Shown here: positions 9,264-21,418 of the stretch, piece after piece
How positions within the stretch are numbered: position 1 is the first letter of the stretch
Layout: every line of letters starts with the position of its first letter
Assembly: GCA_037501455.1 (NCBI GenBank)
Contig: CM074863.1
Span: 57,765,501-57,829,500 of the forward strand
Length of the DNA: 64,000 bases
From: Lantana camara
Taxonomy: Eukaryota; Streptophyta; Magnoliopsida; Lamiales; Verbenaceae
Direction: 5' to 3'
Position numbers and translations under genes: made by a program
Notes under the pieces: model-generated
The model's input: the letters and a program-made list of their open reading frames with translations, nothing else
What the model was told of the DNA's origin: nothing
Database searches by the model: none

Positions 9264-10843
9264 AATTCCCCCACACTTACCTATTGCTCGTCCTCGAGTA
9301 ATACGAAAATAAGAAAACACATCCCCATCAAACCTCAACCTCAAAGTAATCACCGTCCCTTCGCCTAAACAAATCTAGCTTATCAGACCAAGTACTTATA
9401 AACATAAGATCATCAAGCATAGTATGAAAAGTATACCCTTGTGTAGTGTGTGAATTCGAACGAAACAATGTACAAAGATTAGAGTGACAAATTCACAATT
9501 TTCGCTTAAGTTCCAATCATCAACTTCGGAATACACTCTTCACACCTATCTCCACTAATGGGATTAACTCAAGACTTAGGATCGGTAGGTCTTTCGAGCT
9601 TGTAATGTAGGCTTTAGGTAAGGTTATGGAAATTTTGGATCAAGTGGCTACTTACCAAACTTACATCATTTAATCTATACAAAACACGACACTTTCATTC
9701 GCCATTAAGCACTTCCCCTACACTTGGACATTTGTATCCCACTCTTTCAATTTCACACTTTGCACAAATTTTTCGTTTCTTTTTCTGTTTTTTGCTCTCT
9801 CTTTTCTTTTTATCTCAACTTTTTCTCATTCTTTTTCTTTCTTTACATAGATCTCCCTTTTTCAATCACAAGAAGAATCAAAAGGAATCCAAAGATAGAT
9901 ATCCACTATAAGATCAAACGAGCAAGCCTTGGTGTAAAATTAACAAGGTGTTTTTTTTTTTTTTTTGTGTTCGTTAAGCTTATAATGTGGCTACAAATTT
10001 TTTTTTTTCGCACAACAATTAGGCTCAGCGGGGTTAATAAGATCACGTTATTTAGTGAAAAACGGCTAAAAAGAAAGGCTTCAAATCCTCCGACAACGAA
10101 TGCCTACTTCACTTTCTTAATCTTTCATTAACTCAAAATTTCGCCTCAATAGGACTAAAATGCATCCTAATCAAATCTTAAACTTATTTGACAATCATGA
10201 ATTCATCTTTCTAAGCAAAGTACATTATCTCGTTCAAAAGTGCTCAAAATATAAGGGCATACTAACACACTAAATGATACAATCTCATGCAGATTTTCCT
10301 CAATTCAAATAGCCTAACTCATTCTAGAAAAAGCTCAACAATCAAACCTCAAAGAAAAAGTTCAAAACGGGGGAGAAATTTCAAAATTTTCACAATTTCT
10401 CAATTCCTAACAATTGACAAGGTTAACAAAGCATCTAATCTTGAAAATATCCAAGAAAATTTCAAAATCTTAACTATATCTCCTCCACACTTACTCTTTG
10501 CAATGTCCTCATGCAAATGAAAGAATTAAAGTTCAAGAAAACTCCCTTATCATTTGAAGACCTGACAACGTGCTAGCAAAGCTTCCAAAATCTGAGATAA
10601 GTGACTAGAAAACACGGATCAAGTGGATGGGCAATTGATAATCAACATGCATTAAACAAGCAACACACACGTCACAAAATCAAGGTAAGAAAGGGCACAT
10701 TGCATAAAAATTCATGGAGTTCCAAACATAAGCAAAGAAATAAGCGTATCAAAAAAATCCAAACAAATCAAAGAATATGTCCAAATAGAATGTCTAAAAA
10801 TCAAGGGAAAAATGATAGTAGAATCAAGGTGATGGGGGTCCTC
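9264..10843. other. Noncoding retroelement-derived unit, right part
   Basis: Continuation of the DNA interrupted by the TRIM. It begins with aattcccccacacttac...gctcgtcctcgag and contains a similar ctcctccacacttac...caatgtcctcatgc text near 10480, a style often seen next to the 3' end of Tat/Athila gypsy pol genes (recollection, low certainty). A T18-like run occurs near 9950-9967. No supported gene. Confidence 0.4.
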
Positions 10844-11262
10844 CTAAATACTGGTCGAGACGAGCATAGAACCCTTCAACTTAGCCTCCACCCAAGCTTC
10901 CCACTCATCAAATCGCTCATCCACATAATGAGCTAAATCTTCAATCCTTGTGGTCATGGCGGTCAAATCAGCCCTTAATCCTGCCAACTTTGTGCGAAGG
11001 CCTCTCACACTAACCGGGGCTCCATCATTAGCTTCATCAACAAAAATCGGCGCGGCACTGCAAAGGACCCTAAAGTCATCATCCGGCCTATCGGGAATCT
11101 GCTCTAAACGCTCCTTCTGCACCTCCGAAAGCTCATCAAAACGAGCCTTACCCCAACTATACATCTACCAGAGCCTATCTCTATCCCTGATTGGCCACCA
11201 TGGCAAAATATGCTCCTTGAGTTGTCCACTCTCCCATGCAATTGCCAAACCCACATTCTCCA
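10844..11262 (-). pseudogene. Unassigned retroelement-like ORF remnant with an in-frame stop
   Basis: From an ATG at the right edge the minus strand reads MENVGLAIAW..., meets a TAG, then stays open for 106 codons starting MYSWGKARFDELSEVQ and ending at 10844. The C-terminal part is acidic and charged (RIEDLAHYVDERFDEWEAWV) with coiled-coil character. I do not recognise a catalytic motif. Position beside retroelement-type noncoding DNA suggests an accessory or gag-adjacent ORF of an Athila/Tat-like element; the identification is open. It is cut on the right by the LTR that starts at 11263. Confidence 0.35.
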
Positions 11263-14200
11263 TGTAACACCCCAAACGGAGAAGTGCCACATCCCCCGCA
11301 CTATGACCCAGACCCGAAGCATGAAATGAAAGTCCATGCCCGAATCCGAATCAGAGCGAACGGGAGACCAACTCACACACTAGGCTAGGCGGATCTAACT
11401 TGACCAAAACTCAGAGCGCGGAAGCAATTAAAACCAACATCAATAGATAGCGGAAGTATTTAAAACAAAACACACAAAGCAGGTGACGGGTTCAACTAGC
11501 ATAGATACCTAATCCCGAATAATAGATCAACAAACAAAGCAGGTGACGGGTTCAACTAGCATAGATCCCTAGTCCCGAACATCAACATAAAGTAATAATC
11601 ATCAAGTGCCACAAGGTCATAATGAGAGTGCCACGCAGGGCTACCGAATAGTAAAGTATAATCTCAAGTCTACAAGTCAAAGCATAAGTAAAGTGTATGA
11701 AAAGACAAATGCAAATGGAAAGACTAGACCGACGAAGTACAACTCAAAGGACTCACTTCCGCCTAGCAAACGCCAACAATCCTGCAACTAAAAGTGTAAA
11801 TGAGGGGTCAGTCAACTTGACCGAGTGAGGGGGCTAACGCACACCCACAATATATATATAAGGAGCATAGCACAGAATAAAAAGGATGGACTCATGAACC
11901 GGGGATAGGTGTTACATACCAAAACGTTTTGAAAGAACCCGAATAAGATATAGATATAAGTTTAGAAACCATTTTCCAGAAAGACTCTATCCCGATTCAT
12001 AATTCCATAACATAACATAATCAACTGCTCGGCGAGTACGAGCTTCCAACCTCAACTCCTCATAACGTAAATCAAAATCAATCCAACCTCTACACCAATG
12101 ATGGAGGAGATGTACTGTCCCCATACCATCGAGAATAAACCGTCTAAAATAGACTCACCCTCAAGGGGTTGCGAACCCACAAGAGTCCTCCCCGGCCTTA
12201 GCCGAAGGCTCAAGATACCACGCCTCCCTCATCACCCTAAGGTCGCACAATGATATCTCAAATGGAACTACGCAAAGGATAAATGCCCCGACGGCCCTAA
12301 CCGTCCCGGGGGTACCCATTCCGCAGCTCACCAGGATCGATCCACACACAGATCACAACGGATCACAACATAACAGATCACGACGGATCACATACGCCAA
12401 TCTTTCATGGCAATCTCGCTACAGAACATAATGTAAAGTACTTTTCAAAACAGCTTATATATGCTTTCATATTTAATTTTCCAAACAGAGTTGATTCAGA
12501 AGGTCATAAACATATCATATCCAACACATACGTATTTATAATAGATATACTCGCATGCAAGGGTTGAAATCAGCATATTAAGGCCATAGGTCGCGTAACT
12601 ATACAAAATCCTAAACCTCACCTGAGAAACGACGAGATACAAGAACTGATAAGACGGTGCGTACTCGACCAGGTTGTCTCCACTCTGGAGATCACTGTAC
12701 AGAAGAGGAACACGAAGTACTCGTGAGACACGACTCAGACATGAACCATAGAGACGCACGGCGATGATTATAAGACGTTAGGGAATGATATGACATGTAC
12801 ACATAAATTATGAGAATGACATGAAAGTGTTCATGTGCTTAATTAATATCCTAAATAGCAAATAAACACACAATTCAATTATCGCATGCGTCAATTAGCT
12901 ACTTAACCTGTTTACAACAACCAAACACTAATCAAGTCTAAGCAAGTTAACCACGAAGATCCACATCGTTCCCAGTAGTTACAATTTTCTTATCAGATCA
13001 AATCACATAACAATTTACAAGGTTATTACATTTTTACAATACAATAATATTCCAACCTGTATTTAACAATGAAATTCTTAATTAAACCCGCCCAATTTAA
13101 TACATGTTAGTGTTGTACTTAATTAGAAGGTTAAATCATGTGTATACATAATAATCCAAAAGGTATTTATATACAGACAAAACACACGTGCACCCAATTT
13201 CCAATTCATCATACCAACCAGTTAACACAACACCACACTAACTCTTTAAGTGAGTAGACTCCATTAAAACTAATTCCATTTACAAGATACCATATGAAAA
13301 TCAAGTTTAAACAATACATTCCATTGCATACAAGATTCATATAAAACATACTAACCTTTACTATAGCTTTAATGGATAACAGTATTTACCAAAATTTACA
13401 TCACCACAATGTTAAAACTATGCATTACGATTTCTAAATATTCAGCTTACATATAACATCCAACCTCATCCCAAGTTGATACAATATTCTCATTAAATGC
13501 AAATCAACCAATTAAATCAGCTATTATTCAAACGCAAGATTATTTTAACAGTTTCATAATTTACGGCTTAGACATCGTCTTATAAATCAATTTACATAAA
13601 TCTATCATCCCACTTATTCAAAGTTATAAACATACACGTATACAATAAGATTTTATAAGATATACACAGATTACAAGGTCTCCTCTCAACAACGACTGCA
13701 AATTAACATTTAAGGATACAACAATCTTCAAGATTAAACTTATTCTGACACAATTTCACAAAATAGATCTCCCAACTTAGATAACTTCATGTATAATTTA
13801 TGAATACATTCAATACATATTTTGAATTGTACAAATTGTATATGCAGATTCTGAAAGGAAAGAATGACCGGCGACAATACCGAAATTGGAGAAAAGAGGA
13901 GCAACTAGGGTTTCTCGGTTAAGAAGGAACCAAACTTCCAAAATTATGATTAAGCCCCTCAAAAGTATGAGTTAAGCGATTGAGTCCTCAGGTTTCCAAG
14001 ACTAATCAGTTAAGTCCAATTAAAGATTAGGAAATTATAAAAGTACCCACAGAATTTAAAGCAGTGTCCAATTAAGTCCAATTGAGTTTCTCATAATTAG
14101 AAATAGATCTCCAACTTTTAATAATTACAAATTAGCCCACATAATTTGAGTTAAAGAGCAATTAGGCACAAAACAAATATTTCAATTAAGTCCACATATC

Positions 14201-14338
14201 TTAATAAGGTTGCAATCGAGTCAATTAAACTATTAAAACATGAATAAGGCAATTCAAATATGTGCAAGGTTGAATAAATAACGTTCTAATCGTACGAAAA
14301 CGACATCGTATCTTGCTCCGAAAATGAGGGGTGTTACA
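11263..14338 (-). repeat. 3' LTR of a non-autonomous gypsy element (3076 bp)
   Basis: Plus-strand edges are TGTAACACCCC and GGGGTGTTACA, an 11-bp terminal inverted repeat. The right edge abuts a polypurine tract, so this is the 3' LTR of a minus-strand element extending to about 16618. Inside, 11476-11580 holds a roughly 60-bp tandem duplication (gcaggtgacgggttcaactagc twice). No hairpin cluster like those in other LTRs was seen. Confidence 0.85.
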
Positions 14339-14374
14339 CCCTTCCCCCCTTAAGAGAACCTGGTCCCCAGGTTC
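14339..14374 (-). other. Polypurine tract plus adjacent hairpin (gypsy 3' end)
   Basis: Sense strand CTTAAGGGGGGAAGGG (14354-14339) is the PPT priming plus-strand DNA. Just upstream lies GAACCTGG-GGA-CCAGGTTC (14374-14356), an 8-bp perfect stem with a 3-nt loop, equivalent to hairpins at three other gypsy 3' ends in this window. Confidence 0.8.
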
Positions 14375-16618
14375 CACTCCTGAGCTGGAAAAAAAAAAAA
14401 ACTTCGAGTTGATAGTGTCTTAACCCTTCTCAAGGAATTACGTAAAACATAACCTCCGTTGTGAAGTTTACCCTCATTGTCTTTACTGAACCTTTCTCGC
14501 GATGTCTCGTTGTCATCAGGATGCATTTGAGTACTGGACCGTTGCTTTCATCAAGTTGTTCGACCAATCCCATGAGACGAATAGTTATCACTGCACTCAA
14601 CCTCAGTGGCGTCGCAAACTCGTCTCTTGCAGACCGTTGTCAGGGCAACGCGTCACGTAACCACAACAAACAGGAGAGAATCCCATCTCTCTGCACAAAA
14701 GGTGAGAGAGCCCCGTCTCTCGAGCGCAGATTTGAGAGAGCCCCGTCTCTCGGGCACAGAATTGAGAGAACCCCGTCTCTCAAGCACACAATGAGAGAAC
14801 CCCGTCTCTCAACCTAAGTCTGACAGATTCCAACATCTCCCAAACATTCTAGTTTGAGAAAATCCAGAATTCCTCAAACCCCTAAATTCGAGGGAATCCA
14901 ACATCTCCCGAATATCTAAGTACAAGAGAATCCAGCATCTCTCATGCAGAAAGTTTAGAAAGAATCCAGCATCTTTCTATCACATAAGTAGAGAGACTCC
15001 TGCATCTCTCCATCACATAAAAGAGGGAATCTAAGGTCTCTCTTGCGCATAAACCCACTGATCAGTTATTCATACATACACACATCAGAGTAACACTTGA
15101 CGAAAAGTATACGATGCATGTTTGGTGTACCTTATACTACTGATATCGGTATCCCTTGAGTATAGATTTGACGCTCATACTTCAACTCAAGGGGGATATC
15201 GCGATGGAATCCCTGTAAAACAAGATTACAGTATGTATGTATGTTATATGAGAAGTCAGTGAGCAACCAAGAGAGTTTCAAATCACATAGTCATAAATAG
15301 TTCTCATAAGTACATAACTCATTCGTTTCAGTAACGGTTCATAACAAGTAGAAATTTCAAGTTACAAATTAGTCATCATCCAAGTTATCACCATTAAACA
15401 ACAATAGTCATCATCCACATCAAACAAAACAAGATAAGAATACTTAAGTGATGCATGTATGCAAATGCCATGAATGCTTGGCGTACCGTTAACCAAAGTG
15501 TAAAAATCTTGACAAGAAAGTCGAGATGAAGCAGTAGGAGTTGTTTAAGCCGACAGTAATGCAACCCTTGTCATCTGAACCTCTTTTCTTGAGTCTTTTC
15601 ATAAAGTGGTAACTCAGCAAAGCTCGTTTATCACCAAAGCCCTTACTAGACCGTAATCCTTGCTCAACTAGAATCATCTTCAATTTCTCCCAAGAATTCT
15701 CATTCATGTGTTAAATCTTAGTCTGCTCATCTTCAAGGAGTTGTTCATGATTCGTTTGTCAACTAGATATTTACCTCAGAGTTTCGTTGGATGATTGTGG
15801 TGCTAAGTACTTCCCAAAGCAATCCAAGGTATATAATTCTGAAACTTGGATAAAGTCTTTCTTCATTTAGGTATCCCATTCCCACATCAACAATGTCTTC
15901 CATCTCATCTTGAAGAAACACCCAAAGAGCTAACAATCAATCTTGTCTTGTCGTTCGTTAACTCTAAACAGCAACAAAACCTTCGACACTCACCGATGGT
16001 TTGTAGCTAGTTGCTTAAGTAACATGGTTACCTATCCATATCCCTTGAACTTGATCGGATCTTATTTGATCGGATTCTTCTACATTAACTCATTCCCATC
16101 AACAAGGTGACTACTTTCAGATGAACGAATCCTCAAGGTTAAAATTCATCAAACTTCATCTTTCAATTGACTTTAAGATAGTAAGTCAATATAGCAATTC
16201 TCATTCCTTCAACTCTAAACCTTTTCATGAACATTGATCGGGTGAAGAATCCTTTCCTCTTTGAATCATGGTGTGTTTTTGTTGTAGTGCTAATAGGTAG
16301 TGTTGACGGAGGGAAATCTTAGTGTTGACTCATAGAGCACCCTGAAATTCAAACACTAAATTCGATGCATGCGAATTAGGATGCAAATGAAATGTAACAA
16401 GTATATCACGTAAATGCAACAATTTGTTGTAATTTATAAAGCACATAAAATAAGATGTTGCATAATCAAAGTCACAATGTGCACACAATCATATAATCAC
16501 GAAACAATTCATGCCGAATGATCAAAATATCAAGTCAAACAAATGCAATGCGCAGTTATTCCTATGCCGTACGACCTAGACAGACTCAACAGGACTCAAG
16601 AGCTCGGTTTTGCAACCT
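14375..16618 (-). other. Internal region of a non-autonomous gypsy element
   Basis: About 2.2 kb between the PPT and the lost PBS. It holds a hairpin array (14673-15044) and AT-rich leader DNA; the right end (ctcggttttgcaacctag) is the leader text that elsewhere precedes a PBS, but the PBS and 5' LTR are replaced by a plus-strand LTR scrap. No gag or pol is visible; a 72-codon minus frame at 15489-15707 has no recognisable features. Confidence 0.65.
14673..15044 (-). repeat. Array of about twelve tandem hairpins with covarying stems
   Basis: Units recur every 29-36 bp. Clear ones are GAGAGA-GCCCCG-TCTCTC at 14704 and 14734, GAGAGA-ACCCCG-TCTCTC at 14764 and 14793, AGAAAG/CTTTCT at 14957-14978, AGAGA/TCTCT at 14925-14942, TTTGAG/CTCAAA at 14853-14878, GAGAGA/TCTCTC at 14991-15010 and AAGAGGGA/TCTCTCTT at 15021-15044. 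The loop moves from RCCCCG to ATCCAGCAT across the array. Stem substitutions are matched on the other arm. Confidence 0.85.
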
Positions 16619-18219
16619 AGAGTTTTGTGTTGTGTTTTGTGTGCTCAGTTGGTACAGGTGCACCCGGGGTGGTGTCAAGAGAGTCGTGCAGGTTCCGGGG
16701 TGAACTATTTGCTGTGTCTTCGGCTGTGTATGGTTCCAGGTGAGGTTAGGATATAGTTATACCCTATTGCAATGTGCCCGTTTTCGAATGTGTGCGATTT
16801 ATAAGCCTTGTATATACGTAGATATGTGTGAAATATGTACTTTGATGGTTTTGTCATAAGTTTAAAAGTAAGAAACGCTATGTATGAGCCTATATATGCT
16901 TAGTTTCGGTTTGTTATGACTTCGAGGTCAGTCTGCATGATATGTACGTACGATATGATAAGTACGTTATACATAAGATATGTCTGTCTGTCTGTGTGTG
17001 GCGGGTTAAGTGTCCGATATATGTGTGTTTATCTGCGTGTTAGGCCCCGGAGTTATGGGTAAGGGAGACCCGGGACGGCCATGGGGTCGCCGGTTGCAAC
17101 CCCTGTGCACTTCTCCATAAAGGGTGACTTAGCTCATCCTCGGGAGGTCGAGGGAAAGGCGGGTCTTCTTGAGCCGACGGCGTGCTACGTGGCCCGTCGA
17201 AGGAGAGGGTGGATCGCCCTTATCATTATGTATATGTGTGGATGGTTAGGGTATGTACAACCCTTCCATCACCCGGTGTGAAGGAGGTACGTTTGTTTTG
17301 ATTTCGTCTGTTTATGCATATGTGTGATAAGAAGGAGTTGGTTGGATGTGTGCTCGTTCCCGCCGAGCTTTACGTTTGTCTGTCCTAAGTTCGTGAAACG
17401 GGGGTAGATTCTTAAATTATGATAAAAATTGATATACTTTTAGTCTAATAAGATATGCTCCTATTTGTGTGCTAAGTCTGCATGAGTTTGAACGTATGAT
17501 TTGAGTTATGTACAAGTTCAGTTTTGATAAGTCACCCTATGTATATTATCACGAGAAAAATGTTTTGGCATGCAAAAACTAATCCCGGATTCACGAACAT
17601 CTAATTTGTACTTGTTGTGCTCTGTAGATATGTATAGTGTGCATGCGTTAGCCCCTCGCTCAGTCTTTGGACTGACCCCTCCCCCTTTTATGTTTCAGTT
17701 GCAGGTTCTGGTCGTCGGAGTTCGTGCTAGGTGGCGGTATGTCGTGTCTGTTGAGTCTGTGTCTGTTCGTTTAAGTATGTTCAGTTTTGGCTCTGAGTTT
17801 TTATTTGTAAATTCGGTATAAGAGATATTCTATACAGGTGGCATGCATGATTTGAATGTTCGAAATTCGGGACAAGTTAGGACAGGTGCTCGATTAGTTG
17901 AACCCGTTTTGATGTGTAATTACTCGGGACAGGATAGGACAGGTTTGCTGAACTAGTTGAACCCGTATATTTGATTCTGATGTATGTACCACGTTGTATG
18001 CTTGGTGGGTAAAAGTTTTTGAAAGTTGGCATTTCCTACTACTTCCGCTGTCATGTTTCACATATTTTCTTTTGCACAGGGTTAGGTACCGCCTAGCTAG
18101 TGTGTGTGTTTTCGTTGTCACCCGTTCGCTGTGACTAGGTGCGTGTGCGGACTCTCTATTTCGTACGCGTGTCGGGTCATAGTGCGGGGGTGTGGTACCC
18201 CACCGCTTGGGGCGCTACA
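16619..18219 (+). repeat. 3' half of a plus-strand gypsy LTR
   Basis: Starts without an LTR 5' edge and ends ggggcgctaca, the LTR 3' terminus. Landmarks shared with other plus-strand LTRs: ggccccggagttatgg...gagacccgggacgg, a candidate splice acceptor TTTCAGTTGCAG ending at 17704, gctaggtggcgg, and cgcctagctag. Small ORFs here are unsupported. Confidence 0.75.
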
Positions 18220-18305
18220 CTTAGGTTCATGTATGGAGTTCTATTTCATATGTGAATTCGGGTTTAGGTGTGGGAGATGTGGATGACCCACACTCGTGTG
18301 TCACA
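18220..18305 (+). repeat. Second plus-strand LTR 3' terminus (86 bp)
   Basis: Repeats the terminal LTR block (catgtatggagttctatttcat, gggagatgtggatga) and ends GTGTGTCACA, immediately after the previous LTR terminus. Confidence 0.6.
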
Positions 18306-18743
18306 AAATGTGCTCCATCGGGAATTTAAACGAGATCGAAAAGGTGTGAAGTCAAGTTCATCGGTTAGAATCGTCGAACAAAGTTCAACGTCGAAGACGG
18401 ATCTCGATTTTGAGGTCCGGAGCTCAAGATATTAAGAAAACCGTTCAGAGTTGCCTATTATTCAAATTGGTCCCTAAACTTTCAAAAAGTGGCAAATAAC
18501 TTGCAATTAAGTCCTCGGCATATAGAAATCACATAATCTCATGCAATTAACACCAAATTCATGAAATTCACAATCATACGAGTCCGTTCATATATTTATA
18601 ATTCAAATATAACATCAAACAACATTTAGAAAAATTATTTCATGTTATAACAATTCAAATAAATAAATGGAATCTAAATCAAATAAGGAATGAAATAACG
18701 CACATAACACTTACCTGTTCGTACGAAAATGTGGGGTGTTACA
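18306..18743 (-). repeat. Truncated 3' LTR of the chromodomain gypsy element
   Basis: First ~440 bp of a minus-strand LTR beginning TGTAACACCCCACATTTTCG at 18743, next to a PPT and the pol stop codon. The remainder is replaced by plus-strand scraps. Confidence 0.8.
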
Positions 18744-18779
18744 ATCTCTCCCCCGTAAAGAGAATCCGTCCTCGGATTC
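18744..18779 (-). other. Polypurine tract and hairpin overlapping the pol stop codon
   Basis: Sense strand TTTACGGGGGAGAGAT abuts the LTR. Upstream is GAATCCG-AGGA-CGGATTC (18779-18762), a perfect 7-bp stem. The stop codon TGA of pol (18780-18778) lies at its 5' arm. The stem differs from the GGACCTGG form of other elements, yet it pairs. Confidence 0.8.
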
Positions 18780-18981
18780 ACTGCTCGTTTGGAAACAGCT
18801 CGGGATAGAATTTTCTCATCTTGTCCTCCGTTTCCCACGTAGCTTCTTTTGTTCTATCATTTCTCCATAACACTTTCACTAGTGGGATACGCCGGTTTCG
18901 GAGTTCTTGGAATTTTCGATCCAATATTCTAATCGGCTTCTGAACGAAGGTGAGATTCGGTTCGAGGTCCACTTCTTCCAC
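18778..18981 (-). CDS. Chromodomain segment of the gypsy integrase
   Basis: A 67-codon open frame ending in the true polyprotein stop. It reads EEVDLEPNLTFVQKPIRIL, then LRNRRIPLVKVLWRN and EATWETEDKMRKFYPELF, the usual C-terminal chromodomain of Tekay/Del chromoviruses. The family uses it to steer integration to histone-marked heterochromatin. It is a segment of the broken polyprotein, not a separate gene. Confidence 0.85.
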   Translation of the reverse strand: MEEVDLEPNLTFVQKPIRILDRKFQELRNRRIPLVKVLWRNDRTKEATWETEDKMRKFYPELFPNEQ

Positions 18982-19349
18982 TGGTAAAACCGCTGACTCA
19001 TCTGACTAATACTTTCGGCGCTGTAAAACATGGAATACGTTGTGAATCCCTGTCAGACTTGGAGGCAAATCCAATCTATAAGTTGTATCCCCGATTCTTT
19101 CCAAAATCTCATATGGTCCCAAGTATCGAGGATTTAACTTTCCTCCTTTACCAATTCTTGTGAATCCCTTACATGGAGAGACTTTCAGAAACACTCTATT
19201 CCCAACTTTAAATCCATGATCCTTTCTTCGATTACCGGCATAACTTTTCTGGCGATCTTGAGCCGCTTTCATCCGTTGTTGAATTATCTGAACTTTATCA
19301 ATAGCGTCTTGGACAACTTTTGAGGGCTTTCGTCCCTTCTCCCCTTTTT

Positions 19350-19805
19350 TCACACCCTCCTATTTTGTGTCCAATTCCATTCTTCTAGGTCGAAAAACAA
19401 CGGAGACCTACATTTCCTTCCATAGAGAGCTTCATAGGGTGCCATCTCGATCAAGGATTGATAGCTATTATTGTAAGCAAACTCGATCAACGGCAACTGT
19501 TCGTTCCAGGAACTCTGAAAATCCAACGCACAGGCACTTAACATATCCTCGAGATATATAATTAATCTCTCGGACTGCCTGTCTATCTGTGGCTGAAAAG
19601 TTGTACTGAAGTGAAGATTCGTACCCAAACAATGTTGAAGTTCTTGCCAAAATCTTGAAGTAAATCGGCGATCTCTATCCGACACAATGCTAGTTGGTAC
19701 TCTATGAAGTCGAACAATTTCATCACAATACTTCTTGGCTAGCTTATTGATCTTATCGGACATTTGGATGGCAAGAAAATGTGCTGACTTCGTCAACCTG
19801 TCCAC
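19350..19805 (-). CDS. Integrase catalytic core segment of the gypsy pol
   Basis: A 151-codon open stretch with all three catalytic acidic positions recognisable: D in MDRLTK, D in VSDRDRRF and E in QSERLIIYLEDML (relatives have DGQSER; here DRQSER). The following frame, 19353-19006, overlaps by four bases in another phase, so a frameshift separates the core from its C-terminal domain. Segment of a decayed polyprotein. Confidence 0.85.
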   Translation of the reverse strand: MDRLTKSAHFLAIQMSDKINKLAKKYCDEIVRLHRVPTSIVSDRDRRFTSRFWQELQHCLGTNLHFSTTFQPQIDRQSERLIIYLEDMLSACALDFQSSWNEQLPLIEFAYNNSYQSLIEMAPYEALYGRKCRSPLFFDLEEWNWTQNRRV

Positions 19806-20911
19806 GATTACTCAGATTCCATCAAACCTACCTTTCACTCGTGGCAAACCTGATACAAAATCCATTGTAATCTGTTCCCACTTCTATTCTGGGATAGGCA
19901 ATGGTTGTAATAGCCCCGATGGCTTCTGATGCTTTGCTTTCACCAACTGACAAGTCAGGCACTGCTTCACATAACTAATCACATCTCTTTTCAATCCGTT
20001 CCACCAATGGCATTATTTAAGATCTCGATACATCTTATTTCCTCCGGGATGTATCGAATAGGCAGTCTTGTGAGCTTCATCGAGAATAACCCTCTTCAAC
20101 TCTGTTGGAACCACAACCCTGTTCTTGAACCGAAGAATTCCCCGTATCATCAAATCTAAAGGGACACTCAGGATCCGCTCGAGCTTTCTCAGTTAACTTC
20201 CGAACCTCGGGATCATTTCTTTGTGCCTCGAATATCCGTTGTCTCAAATCCGGATGAATCGAGATATTAGAGATACAAGCTTTATCTTAGTTGGCTCTTC
20301 TTTATCTCCACTCGTTCCTTCCAAACTAGATACACTAGCTTTCCTGCTCAGTGCATCCGTGACGACGTTGGCTTTACCTGGATGGTATTTAATTGTACAC
20401 TCATAATCTTCAAGGGTTTCCATCCAACGTCGTTGTCTCGCATTCAACTCCGTCTGAGAGAATAAGTATTGAAGACTTTTGTGGTTGTTGAAAATCTCAA
20501 AGAAAACACCGTAAAGATAATGTCTCCACTTCATCAAGGCAAAAATCACAGCCGCTAGCTCGAGATCATGAGTGGGGTAATTCTTCTCATGCTCTTTCAA
20601 TTTCCTAGCATAAGCAATTACTTTACCGTGTTGCATCAGAACACAACCCCAAACCTTCTTTAGAAGCATCGGTATACAAAACGAACCCTTCAGTAGGCTC
20701 AGGGAGTGCCAAAACTGGTGCAGAAGTTAACTTCTCTTCCAAAAGCTGAAAACTGGCTTCACACTTCTTATCCCATTCAAACTTAACCTCTTTCTTGGTT
20801 AATCGGGTTAGAGGGGCGGCAATCTTTCGAGAAGTCCTTGACAAATCTTCGATAATAACCCGCCAAACCTAAGAAACTTCTAACTTTTGAGACGTTCTTC
20901 GGACTCTGGCA

Positions 20912-21418
20912 CTAAGAGACTGTCTCAACTTTTGAAGGATCCACTTCTAAACCTCTACTCGAGACAATGGGGCCTAAGAAAGTCACCCAGTTGATCCAGA
21001 ACTCGCATTTACTGAATTTAGCATACAACCGGTGCTCTTTTAGAGTCTCCAACACCAATCTAAGATATCTGGCATGATCCTCCTCTGACCTTGAATATAC
21101 CAAGTTATCATCTATGAATATTACCACGAATTTGTCGAGGTACGGCCAAAAAATCCTATGCATCATATCTATGAATATGGCCGGGGCATTAGTCAATCCG
21201 AATGGCATAACAAAAAACTCGTAGTGCCCGTACTGGGTGTTAAATCCTGTCTTAGGAATATCCTGTTCCCGGATTTTTAACTGGTAATATCCTTGCCTTA
21301 GATCAAGTTTAGAATATACCTTTGACCCTTGCAGCATATCAAACAAATCTTCTATATGAGGCAACAGGTATTTATTCTTTACAACCATCCGGTTCAGCTC
21401 GCGGTAATCAATACACAT
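20912..21418 (-). CDS. Reverse transcriptase segment of the gypsy pol
   Basis: A 168-codon open stretch from [10 protein letters not shown] to the DPSKVE motif. It holds the fingers and palm, including [26 protein letters not shown] and the catalytic FIDDNLVYS. Both metal-binding aspartates of the DD pair remain; the Asn after them is unusual. The start Met is internal to the polyprotein and is not a real initiation site. Confidence 0.9.
   Translation of the reverse strand: MCIDYRELNRMVVKNKYLLPHIEDLFDMLQGSKVYSKLDLRQGYYQLKIREQDIPKTGFNTQYGHYEFFVMPFGLTNAPAIFIDMMHRIFWPYLDKFVVIFIDDNLVYSRSEEDHARYLRLVLETLKEHRLYAKFSKCEFWINWVTFLGPIVSSRGLEVDPSKVETVS

Noticed and set aside
9724..10131. 135-codon plus-strand frame rich in Phe and Leu
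   Set aside because: Arises from pyrimidine-rich noncoding DNA including a poly-T run; no start context or homology visible.
12496..12759. 87-codon minus-strand frame in the LTR at 11263-14338
   Set aside because: Noncoding LTR position, no motif, not seen in related LTRs.
14673..15044. CRISPR-like regular repeat array (period about 30 bp)
   Set aside because: The repeated part is the hairpin itself and it drifts; there are no unique spacers of constant length, no cas genes, and the surroundings are a plant retrotransposon.
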